64,000 bases of DNA from Polyangiaceae bacterium (GTDB lineage Bacteria > Myxococcota_A > Polyangia > Polyangiales > Polyangiaceae), in assembly GCA_016719945.1 (NCBI GenBank), contig JADJYE010000042.1, forward strand, positions 1-64,000. The letters are read 5' to 3'. This document shows positions 18,752 to 29,300 of the stretch, in pieces. The notes beneath the pieces are model-generated. The model was not told where the DNA came from. It did not search any database and saw only the letters and a list, made by a program, of their open reading frames with translations. Positions within the stretch are counted from its first letter, which is position 1. Each line of letters opens with the position of its first letter. A program made the translations under genes and the position numbers.

Positions 18752-19860
18752 GCCGCCTGGATCTCCCAGGGCAGCGGCGCGGAATAGTCGAGCCCCAGCA
18801 CGTCTCGCGCCTGCCCGTCGGTCACCAGCCCGAGGGAATGGGCTTGCTCGATCAACGCCCTCACCCGCCGGCTTGGCCCGCCCGGCGCAGGCAGCGACGT
18901 CTCGACCGTGGGCACCGCCGCCGCTTTCAAGAGCAGCCCTTCCCGGAGCGCGCCATCGATGAAGCCGAGGTTGGTGAGATGATTGACGGCGATCTCGTGG
19001 GGCGTCCCGAAGGCGCGCCGCGCCTCACGCACCCGGCGCTGCGCCTCGTCGCGCGAGGTCGTCGCGCCCGGGGGACCGAGCAGCGCCTTCAGCCCTTGCT
19101 CGGGGAGCAGCAGCTCGGCCGCGAAGCCCCGGGCCCGCTGCTCGGCCGCGAGGTCGCGACGATCCAGTGCGAGATCCACGACCAGGTGGAGGCCGCCGTC
19201 GGAGGGGTCGTAGAGCAGGTGACAGAGCTCGTGGGCGATATGCACCCGGGCGAGCATCGGGTTCTTCTGTCGATCCGGGTCGAGCTCGTTGAGCACGATC
19301 GTCCCGCCGTCGTCCGCTCGTACGCTCAGCGCCGTCACCTTGACCGACGACAGCGCGCGGACCACCACGGCTACCTGGAGCTGCTCCTCCGCGAGGGCGC
19401 GGAGGTCCCCGATGCTCTCACCCCCGAGCTTGAGCGCGGTGCGGAGCTCCCGCGCGAGCGCATAGCCCTCTCGCGCTGGGCTCGGTCCGTAGGCGTCGGC
19501 GCGGGCGCCGATCATGGGGACGCTGCCAAGCAGTCGGCACAGCGCCTGGAGCGAGCGCCCTTGGTGGAGCGCGCCGTCGAGGACAGGACAGTCGGACGGA
19601 TGAAAGTCCGGGCTGTCGTGGTGTCGAAGAAAGACGCTCGGCTCCGCGGCGTCGCGCTGCTCACCGCGACGAAGGGCGGCGAGGTCGAGCTCGAGGAAGC
19701 CTGCGAGCTTCTCCAGCCCCACGGTCGAGATGCCAGCCTGCCCGGCCTCGAGCTGGCGCAGGTGATCGACGCTCACCCCGGCGCCCTCGGCAAGCGCGGC
19801 CACATCGAGCCCTCGGGCCTGCCGCCGCGCCGTGATGATGTGCCCCACTCGGGCGATCAT
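18748..19860 (-). CDS. XRE-HTH plus ImmA/IrrE-type metallopeptidase
   Basis: A 371-residue DNA-binding protease. The N-terminal XRE helix-turn-helix covers residues 1-65 (LDVAALAEGAGVSVDHLRQL, STVGLEKLAGFLELDL). The zinc peptidase motif HIAHELCHLLYD (HExxH) is near residue 210, with a downstream helical domain and a C-terminal SLGLVTDGQARDVLGLDY. Relatives sense stress or infection and cleave a repressor (as ImmA cleaves ImmR, and IrrE cleaves DdrO). I take ATG 19858-19860, because the protein then begins directly with the HTH. It is divergent from the big helicase gene with only 56 bases between starts, so it could regulate both directions as well as its coupled PIN partner. Confidence 0.8.
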   Translation of the reverse strand: MIARVGHIITARRQARGLDVAALAEGAGVSVDHLRQLEAGQAGISTVGLEKLAGFLELDLAALRRGEQRDAAEPSVFLRHHDSPDFHPSDCPVLDGALHQGRSLQALCRLLGSVPMIGARADAYGPSPAREGYALARELRTALKLGGESIGDLRALAEEQLQVAVVVRALSSVKVTALSVRADDGGTIVLNELDPDRQKNPMLARVHIAHELCHLLYDPSDGGLHLVVDLALDRRDLAAEQRARGFAAELLLPEQGLKALLGPPGATTSRDEAQRRVREARRAFGTPHEIAVNHLTNLGFIDGALREGLLLKAAAVPTVETSLPAPGGPSRRVRALIEQAHSLGLVTDGQARDVLGLDYSAPLPWEIQAA

Positions 19861-19916
19861 GCGGCGTTTATACCACGCAGGAGCAGGCGCGGGCCCCGCG
19901 CTACCATGCTGACCGC
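19861..19916. promoter_or_regulatory. Short divergent promoter region between XRE-ImmA and the helicase operon
   Basis: These 56 bases hold both promoters of the divergent transcripts. An AT-containing core (GCGGCGTTTATACCACG) lies next to the XRE start. With an XRE protein encoded at one side, an operator here is plausible, but no clean palindrome was seen by eye. Confidence 0.35.
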
Positions 19917-22900
19917 ATGATCCCCTGGGTCGTCGCACGCGAGCTCCGCGCCACCCTCCTCGACTACCTGAGGAGCACGTGGTCGCTCGCCGATCGCGGG
20001 TTCGAGGCCGCGCTCTTCAAGTTCCTGAGCGGCCCGCAGGGCATGTTCCAGGGCCCGTACCTGCGCGTCGCCCTCCCGTTCGCGCCCGCGCCCGCGGGCG
20101 TGCCCGCGCCGCTCGATATCGTCCCGCCCTATCCACCGCACCTGCACCAGCTCCTCGCGTGGCAGCGGCTGTCGAGCCGAGGCCAGGAGCCGCGCGCGAC
20201 GCTGATCACCACCGGCACCGGCAGCGGCAAGACCGAGTGCTTCATGTTCCCGCTGCTCGACCACGCCCTGCGCGCGACGCAGGCCGGAAAGGCCGGCATC
20301 AAGGCGATCGTGCTCTACCCGATGAACGCGCTCGCCAGCGATCAGGCGGGGCGCTTCGCCGACACGATCTTCGGCGATGAGCGGCTGCGTGGCCGGGTGA
20401 AGGTCGGCCTGTTCGTAGGCGGCACGGGCACGCACCGCACGATGGGTCCGAGCCACGTGATCGACGACAACGATCACCTGCGCGCCCACCCGCCGGACAT
20501 CCTGCTCACCAACTACCGGATGCTCGATCTGCTGCTGCAGCGCCCGAAGGACGCGCCGCTGTGGGCCGAGAACCTGCCGGAGACCCTGCGCTACGTGGTG
20601 CTCGACGAGCTGCACACCTACGACGGCGCGCAGGGCACCGACGTCGCGTGCCTGCTCCGGCGGCTCGGTCACCGGCTCGGCGGGGCCGAGCGCATCTGCC
20701 CGATCGGCACGAGCGCGACGGTGGGCGCCGCCGAGGAGTCGCGCAAGGAGCTCCTGGGCTTCGCGAGCACCCTCTTCGATCAGGCCTTCGAGGAGGACGC
20801 GTTCATCGGCGAGACGCGGCTCGAGCCGAGCGAGCTGCTCGACCCCTCCCCGCTCGAGGAGCGCGTGCCCGACGAGGCCGGGCCGTGGCCCGACGCGGGG
20901 GAGGCGATCGAGCCCTACGTCGCCCGCTGCGTGCGCGCCTGGCTCCCGCCCGGGGCGCAAGCGGAGATCCTCTCCAGCGAGGGCATCGAGCGCGTCGCCC
21001 TCGGCCGCTGGGTGGTCAGGCTGCCGATCACGCGCGCCTTGATGCAGGCCGCGCACCGCCGGCCGATCGGGGTCGACGAGGCGCTCGCCAGCCTCGCGTC
21101 GGAGCTGCCTCGTCACGCGGCGGGCCCGCGCGCGGCGCAGGAGGGCTGGCTGGCGTCAGCGCTCACCTTGCTCTCGTACGCGCAACGTCAGGTCGGCGCG
21201 CGCGCGCTGCCGCTCGTGAGCGTGCAGGCGACCCTCTGGATCCGCGAGCTACGTCGCCTGCTCGCGCACGTCGATCGAGCCCCGGCGTTCCGCTTCCTCG
21301 ACGACGCTCCCCCGCCCGCGGGTGAGGTCTGGTTGCCGCGTTATTCCTGTCGCGACTGCGGGCACGGCGGCTGGCTCATCACCGAGTCAGGCCCGGGGGA
21401 CAGGCTGGGGCTCGACTACAAGGACATCGCGCGCGCGTTCGGGGACCGTGATGCATCGCTGCGCCTGCTCTTCGACGGAGACGTCGGTGAGCCTATCGAG
21501 GACGGCGCCTCGTTCCGCGTCGCGTGGCTCGACCCGAAGGCCACGCACCTGCTCGACAAACCCATCGAGGGGCGATCGCTCCCTCGGCTGCTCGTGAGCG
21601 AGCCAGACAGCGGCAAGCTCCGCTGCCCGAGCTGTGACGCCCTCGACACCCTCCAGATGGTGGCGGCGCGCGCCACCACGCTGTCGAGCGTCGCGGTCGG
21701 CCATCTGTTCACCACCCCGCTCAACAGCGACCGCAAGCTGCTCACCTTCAGCGACAGCGTGCAAGACGCCGCTCACCGCGCCGGCTTCTTCGGCGCGCGG
21801 ACCTATCGCTTCGCCATCCGCTCGGCGCTCCTGGCCGCGGTCCCTCACGACAGCCCCATTCCGCTGTCGGAGCTCGCCACCGCCACCTGGGCCTATTGGG
21901 TGCCGAAGCTTGGAGACCGGGCGATGTCGGGGGAGGCCGATCTGGTCGCGCGCCTGCTCCCGCTGGACCTGCATTTCCTCACCAGCGTCGAAGATTGGCA
22001 CGACCGCCTCGAGGAGCTGACCAAGCAGAAGCAAGCGGCGCTCGAGGCTGGCGAACATGCCTCGGCGCGCGTCCCCGAGCCGAGCCCCCAGCTGCTCTCG
22101 GATCTGCGCCAGCGGCTGCGATGGGAGGCGACGCGCGAGCTGGGCCTGGCGACGCGCATCGGTCGCACCCTCGAGCAGAGCGGGTGTGTCAGCCTGACGC
22201 TCGACGAGGCCCGCCTCGAGAAGGCCGTGCGAGAGCTCAAGAGCCCGCTCGAGGAGCGGCTCGGTCTGCTCGAGCCGCCTGGGGAGCGCGCGCTCCGCGC
22301 GTTCGTGAGGGGCCTGCTCACGCGGCTGCGCCTGCGAGGCGGGGTCTACGACCCGCTGCTCGAGCCCTACCTCGCGCGCAGCGGCACGGGCTTCATGCTG
22401 TCGAAGGAACAAGCACCGCTCCTTACTCCCTTCACGCCGGACACGAACCGCCCCCTGTTCATCACCAATGCGCCGAGAGCCAAGCGCTTCGACTCGACCG
22501 AGTCGACCCGCGGGCGCACCTGGCTCATCGACTGGACGTCGCGCAGCCTCGGGGTCGACGGCGGCTCGGGCATGGCGGCAGAGGTCTATCGCTTCGCCTT
22601 GCCGATCCTCGCCCGCGCAGGCCTTTTGGTCGAGCGCACCACCGACGAGGCAGGCCCCATCCCGGGCAGCCGCGCGCTCGCGTGGGGCCTCGAGCCGAGC
22701 GCGCTGCTCGTGAGCCGAAGACACGGCCTCGTCCGCTGTCCGAGCTGTGGCGTCGAGCTCGCGACCGTCCCGGGCTCGGCCAGCGACCCGACGGGAGATC
22801 CATGCCTCCGCTTTCGCTGCAATGGCAGGCTCGAAGCGATCTCCGCCCTCTCGAGCGAAGATGAGGAGGGGATCTCCCGGTCGCCACCTACTACAAGCGC

Positions 22901-25900
22901 TTCTACGAGAAGGCCGAGCTCGGTCGCCTGTGGGCGCGCGAGCACACCGGCCTCCTCGAGCGCGAGGCGCGCGAGCAGCTCGAGCTGGAGTTCAAGGAGC
23001 GCCCGCGCCCCGACTCTCCGAACCTGCTGTCCTGCACGCCGACGCTCGAGATGGGCGTCGACATCGGCGACCTGTCGGCCACCTTGCTCTGCTCCGTCCC
23101 GCCGAGCACCGCGAGCTACGTGCAGCGCGTGGGCCGCGCAGGGCGGAAGACCGGCAACGCCCTCGTGCTCGCCTTCGCGCCCTCGCGGGCCCACGACCTC
23201 TACTTCTTCAATCAGCCGCTCGAGGCGATGGCCGGCACCATCCACCCGCCCGGCTGCTACCTGAGCGCCCCCGAGGTCCTGAAGCGCCAGGCCCTGGCGT
23301 TCTGCTTCGACGCCTTCGCGCGGCGAGGGGGGCGGCTCCCCGGCCGGGTGGGAGACGCGCTCAAGGGAGAGGACGGGAAGCGCTTCCCGCAGCCGCTGCT
23401 CGCGCTGATCGGCGAGGAGAGAGCGCGTCTGCAGACCGCGTTCACCGAGCTGTTCGGCAAGGACCTCACCGACGCCGCGAAGAAGACCTGCGCGAGCCTG
23501 TTCGACCCCGCACCGGACGGCTCGAGCCCCCTCGAGCGCACGCTCGCATCGGTGACGTCGAGCGCGCGCGATCGACGCGACGATCTCAAGCAGAGCATCC
23601 AGCGCCTCGCGACCAAGATCGACGAGCTCGCAGCGGGCGACGTGGCGGCGAAGAAGGTGGACGACGCCGAGGACGAGGTGCGACGCCTCCGGGACGAGCG
23701 CCACTTCCTCAGCCACCAGCTCATGGCCCTGGTCAACCGGGACCTCTTTGGCTGGCTCACGATCGAGGGCTGCTTGCCGAACTACGCCTTCCCCGAGCGG
23801 GGCATCAAGCTCGACGCGTACATCAGGCGCCAGGGGGTCGGCCGAGAGGGTGAGCACCACGAGTGGGTCCGGCCGCCCTCGGCCGCGATCGTCGAGCTCG
23901 CGCCCTTCAACACCTTCTATGGCAGCGCGCGGCGCGTTCGCGTCGACGGCGTGGAGCTGAAGCGGGAGGCTCCCCACGCAGAGTGGTCGTTCTGCCGCAG
24001 CTGCCACCACGCCGCGCCGACGGCCGGGCTGGCGCAAGACAGCGACGAGCCACGCTGCCCGGCGTGTGGCGATGAGGGCTGGGGGGACGTGGGCCTCAAG
24101 AGGCGCGTCCTGCCCCTCGGGCAGGTGTATGCCGTCGAGCAGCACCGCGACGCCGTCCTCGGCGACGACGCAGACGATCGAAGGCGCGCCTTCTACGATC
24201 GCCTCGTCCTCTTCGAGGCAGAGCCCACAGCCCGCGAGGCGTGGGCGAGCGACGCGTCGGGCTTCGGCTTCGAGCTGCAGCCACGCCTCATCGTGCGCGA
24301 GCTCAACCTCGGCCCGCGCGGCCAGGTGACGAATCCGCCGACGATGAGGCTCGCCGGGCAGGAGGTCCCGGAGGTCGCCTTCGTGGTCTGCCCCCACTGC
24401 GGGCAGGCCCAGGCTCCCGCTCAGACGTCGACCAAACCGCTGGCGCGACACCGAGCCTGGTGCGCCGAGCGCAAGAAGCCGGAAGACAAGCAGGCGACCG
24501 TCCAGGTGCACCTGATGCGCCAGCTTTGCTCGGAGGCGCTCCGTCTCGTCGTGCCGCTGGTCGGGTCCGACTCTGCGCGCGACCTCGCCAACCTGCGGGC
24601 GGCGCTGCGCCTCGGGCTCGAGCGCCTCTATGGGGGCGAGCCTGATTTTCTCGAGGTTCGCGCGTACGACGAGCCGCTCCCCGAGCGGGAAGGGCGGCGC
24701 CGGTTCCTCGTGGTCATCGACCGCGTGCCAGGAGGCACCGGGCTGCTGGCCGAGCTGGCGCTGAACAAGGGAGCGAAGCTCCTGGAGGCGCTGAAGCGGA
24801 GCCACGAGGCCCTGTGCCAATGCGCGTGCCAGAAGCGCGTCCCCGCCGCGCGCGCTTGTTATCAGTGCTTGTACGCGTACCGCGAGGGGACCGACCTCCC
24901 CCTGCTCGAGCGGACGCGCGCCCTCGAGCTCGTCGAGCGGGTGCTCGAGGCGTTCGACTCCCTCAAGCGCGTCGACGGCGTCGGCTTCATGAGCCAGAGC
25001 TCCGTGCTCGAGAGCGAGCTCGAGCACCGCTTCGTCGGCGAGCTCGAGCGCCGGGTCCTGTCCATGGGTGGGACGTTCGAGACGATCCGTGAGGGGGAGT
25101 ACGAGCTGAAGGTCGGGGCGCGCGGCTGGCTGATGAAGGCGCAGGTCGAGCTGACCGGGGACCAGGTCGAGGTCCCTTGCCGCGCCGACTTCGTCCTCTA
25201 CCCCCGAGAGCCGGGGCACGGCGTGCGACCCGTCGCAGTCTTCACCGATGGGCTCGCCTTCCACGTCATGCCAAGGGACGCCAAGGGGCGCCTTGGGGAC
25301 GACGCCGCGAAGAGGCGCGGCGTCAGTCGCTCGAGCGAGCTGCTCACCTGGTCGCTCACCTACAAAGACATCGTCTCGCCGAACGTCCCGCCGGTTCCAC
25401 GGTGGATCGGGGACGGCGCGACGTTCAACGCCCTGCAGTCGCTCGTCATCAAGGTGGCGGCGCAAGGAGGCAAAGAGAAGCTCGACGCGCTCCTGCCGCT
25501 GCTCGAAGGCGACCCGCTCGAGGGGCTGGTCGCCTATCTGCAAGCGCCGACGCGCCTCGATGAGCTCGCCCGGCTCGCTGCCTTCTACCTGCTCCAGCGC
25601 GGCAAGCGCCAGCCCGTCGAGCGCGTCGAGCGCGTCCAGGCCTCGCTACGGAGCGACCTCTACGCGCTCGTCCCCCCGCTCATCGAGAGCAGCGGCAACG
25701 TCGCGATCGCCGACCTCGAGCTCGGTGAGCACGCTCGCCTCGTGCTGGACGTCGAGGCCGCGCGACTACCCAACCTGACCCGCGCCGGCGCAGGGGTACG
25801 CGCGACGGTGCGGCTCGAGGACGAGCAAGCGCGCCGCTCGACGCCCGGGTTCGAGCTGAGCTGGCGCCTCTGGCTGCGAGCCTGGAACGTCCTCCAGACG

Positions 25901-26320
25901 CTGCCCGACGCAGAGCTGGTGACGAGGGACCTGCTCGATGACACGCCCCCCCCTGCCTCGGTCAGGCCGGAGCTCTCCCCCCAGCCGACCTCGCTGCCCG
26001 AGAGCGACAAGAGCGACCCTCGGATCGCGCAGGCCGCCGAGATCGCCGACGCCCACACGCGCGCAAGGGTCGTAGCGCTCCTCGAGCGCCACCCCGCTCT
26101 GCAAGCCCCGACCATCCCGATCGAGCACCGACCCAACGACGCGGCGACGGCGGGCGACCTCGAGCTCGGCTGGCCGGCGACACGCGTCGCGGCCTACTTC
26201 GATCACCAGCGCAGCACCGCGGAGGCGCTCGAGCGGGAGGGCTGGACCGTGCTCGCGATCGAGCGGCGCCTCACCGTCGAAGACTTCGAGGCTGCCCTCG
26301 GCTTGAAGGGGAGCCCCTGA
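19917..26320 (+). CDS. DEAD-helicase/DUF1998 protein with a C-terminal nuclease-like domain (DruE- or DrmA/B-like; one frameshift)
   Basis: A 2,134-residue protein. It begins IPWVVARELRATLLDYLRST and FQGPYLRVALPFAPAP, a start typical of defence helicases of the DruE/DISARM type. The Walker A motif TGTGSGKTE is near residue 100, LDELHTYDGAQGTD (DExH box) near 229, and TPTLEMGVDIGDLSATLLC plus SYVQRVGRAGRKTGNAL (motifs V-VI) near 1045-1080. Cys pairs CRDCG, CPSC, CPSCG, CRSC/CPAC, CPHCG and a CYQCLYAY end mark zinc sites of the DUF1998/MZB region. The last ~380 residues contain CRADFVLYP and RPVAVFTDGLAFHV, a PD-(D/E)xK/Vsr-like core. The frame breaks at about 22877, where one G is missing from a GGGG run (five restore EEGDLPVATYYKRFYEK). 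It is followed after two bases by the UvrD fusion gene. Confidence 0.8.
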
Positions 26321-26322
26321 CG

Positions 26323-29300
26323 ATGGCCCGACTCGCCATTAGCAAAGACTACTTCCCCGCGTACGCGCGCCTGCCGCGCAAAGCGCAGCGCAAAGCGGAC
26401 GAGTTCCTGTCGAAGTTCGAGCGAGACTCGACGGCGTCCGCGATCCACCTCGAGCCCATCCAGCGGACGCTCGATCCGCAGCTCCGATCGGCCCGTATCG
26501 GGGACGACTATCGACTCATCCTTCGCGCGCCGGAGGCCGGGGACGTCTTCCTGGTCCTCTGGGCGGATCATCACGACGAGGCCTACCGGTGGGCCGCGTC
26601 GAAGCAGACGGCCGTCCATCCGACGACCGGCACGCTCCAGATCTTCGACGCCGTCCGCGCGAGCCAGGCGCTGGAGGCCGCAGCCGCGCCTTCTCCGCCG
26701 GTGAGCGCCGAGCCCCATGTCGAGAGCTACGTGCCGCCGGCGCTGTTCCACGATCGGAGCGACGACGAGCTGTTCCTCGCCGGCGTGCCGCGCCCCCTGC
26801 TGCCGAGCGTGAGGTCGCTCCAGACCGAGGAGGACCTCGACCGCCTGCTCCCGCATCTGCCGCCGGAGGCAGCCGAGGTCTTGACCGGCATCGCCGCGGG
26901 CCTCCAGCTCGACGAGGCGCTCGAGGAGGTCTTCGCGCGAACCCCGCCGGCCGCGGGCGCGCCGCAGCCTGCCCCGCCGGACGTGCGCGACGTCCCGGCC
27001 GCGCTGGCGCGCGAGGCGACGCAGCGCCAGTTCCGTCTGCTCGGGGAGGATCTCGACCTCGACGCGGCGCTCAAGCACCCGCTCGACGTGTGGCGCGTCT
27101 TCCTGCATCCGCGCCGGAAGCGCGTGGCGCACGCGATGACCAAGGGCCCTGTCCGGGTCCTCGGCGGGGCTGGCACCGGAAAGACCGTGGTCGCGCTGCA
27201 TCGTGCCGCCTTCCTGGTGCGCGAGGTCTTCAAGAAGCCGGACGACCGCGTCCTGTTCACGACGTTCACCGTGAACCTCGCGGACGATCTCAAGACCCAG
27301 CTCGCCAAGCTCCTCGAGCCGGACGACCTCGCCCGCGTCGAGGTGACCAACATCGACGCCTGGGCTTCCGGCTACCTGCGCTCCCGCGGAAAATCAGTGC
27401 GCCCCGCGCTCGACAAGGATCAAGCGGAGCATCTCCGAGCGGCCGTCGAGATCTACGGGGAGGACGCCTATCGATACGACTTCTACGCCGCTGAGTGGCG
27501 AGACGTCGTGCAGGACCAGGACCTGAAGACGCTCGATGAGTACCTCGTCGCGGTCCGCAGGCGCCGAGGCGTGCCCCTCGCGCGCGCCGAGCGAAGGCGG
27601 GTGTGGCCTGTGTTCCACGCGTATCGGGAGCAGCTCGAGGACGCGGGGCTACGCGAGCCGGTCGACATCCTGCGCCTCGCGCGGGCGGAGCTGGAGCTCG
27701 CCGGTGGGGCCCCGCGTTATCGTTCGGTCGTCGTCGACGAGGCACAAGACTTCTCTGCCGACGCGCTGAAGCTGGTGCGTGCCATCGCGGGCCCCGAGCA
27801 CCCGAATGACCTCTTTCTGGTCGGCGACGCTCACCAGCGCATCTACGGGCGCCCGGTGTCCCTCACCGCTTGTGGGATCCAGGTCCGCGGCCGCCGCTCG
27901 CAGACCTTGCGGCTCAACTACCGAACCACCGGCGCGATCTGCCGCTACGCCACGCGTGTGCTCGAAGGTCTCGAGGTGGACGACCTCGACGATGGCAAGG
28001 CCGACGAGCGTGGCTACGTCTCTCTGCGCGAGGGCCCCGCGCCCGAGGTCCGCTGCCTCCCCGACGATCCGAGCGAGGAGGCCGCCGTCATCAGCACGGT
28101 GAAGAGCCTCATCGCGGCCGGCACCCTGCCGGAGAGCGTCTGCTTGCTCGCGCGAACGCGCGGCCCCTTGGTGGATCGCTTCGCGCCTGCCCTGTCGCGC
28201 GCAGGGATCGAGCACGTCGTGCTCGATCAACACGAGCCGCGATCCGGGGGAGTCCGCCTCGCCACCATGCACCGCGCGAAGGGCCTCGAGTTCCCGGTGG
28301 TCTTGCTGGTGGACGTCTCGAAGGGCTCCGTCCCGGCGAGGCAATCCGAGGTCACCTCGGAGGACCCCATCGTCGCCGCCGCCGCGCTCGCGCGGGAGCG
28401 CTCGTTGCTCTACGTCGCCGCCAGCCGCGCCCGCGACGATCTCTATGTCTTCGCCTCGGGCGCGCTCAGCCCACTCCTCGCCGGCGTGCCATCGAAGCGG
28501 CGTCCCGAGTCGAAGCCACCGCCGCCCAAGCCGGCGGACGAGCCCCGCCGATCGACCCCGCCGGTCGCGGCACAGTCCGAGGAGCAGCTGCTCTCCACGC
28601 CGCTCACCCTGCTCGACCTCCCGACACGCATGCTGACCTGGGCCGAGCGAATGAACATCAAGACGCTCGGCGAGCTCGCGCGCAGGCACCCGGGCGAGCT
28701 GATGAAGGAGCGCAACCTCGGTCGCACGTCGATCCAACAGACGCGCGAGATCGTCGAGCGACTCACGGGGCGCCCCTGGGAGACGCTCGCTCAAGAGGCG
28801 GTGCCCGCCCCCCCGCCCGAGGCGACACAAGAAGAGCGCTTCAACGCGGCGCTCGACTCCGAAGACTGGAGCCAGCTTCGCGCGGCGCTCAACGATGAGC
28901 AGCGCGCGTGGCGCGTTTCGTCGATCGATCTCCCCGCGCGTGTCGCGAGCTTCGCCGAGCGAGAGCAGCTCACCACCCTGGGCGCCCTGGCCGCCCGTAG
29001 CCGCGCCGAGCTGGAGGCCGCGCCCAACCTCGGGCGCGGAAGCATCCGAGACCTCGTGAGGTCGGTCGGCGTGCACGCGCGCCGCATTCTCGCGGATCGA
29101 GAGCTCGCGGAGACGGGGCTGTTGGACGCGTTCAAGGCGCTCGTCCAGGAGCTGCCTCCGGTCGATCGTATGGTCATCACCCGCCGAGCCGGCCTCGGGG
29201 GAGAGCCTCTGACCCTTCAAGAGGTCGGCGACACCCTGGGCTTCTCCAGGGAGCGGGCGCGGCAGCTCGAGGCGAGGGCGTGCAGCTCGATGGCGCGTCG

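Noticed and set aside
22586..25543. A 985-residue minus-strand open frame, and a similar one at 27649-29934
   Set aside because: Both are antisense shadows of the DUF1998 helicase and the UvrD fusion gene, with biased composition and no recognisable domain.
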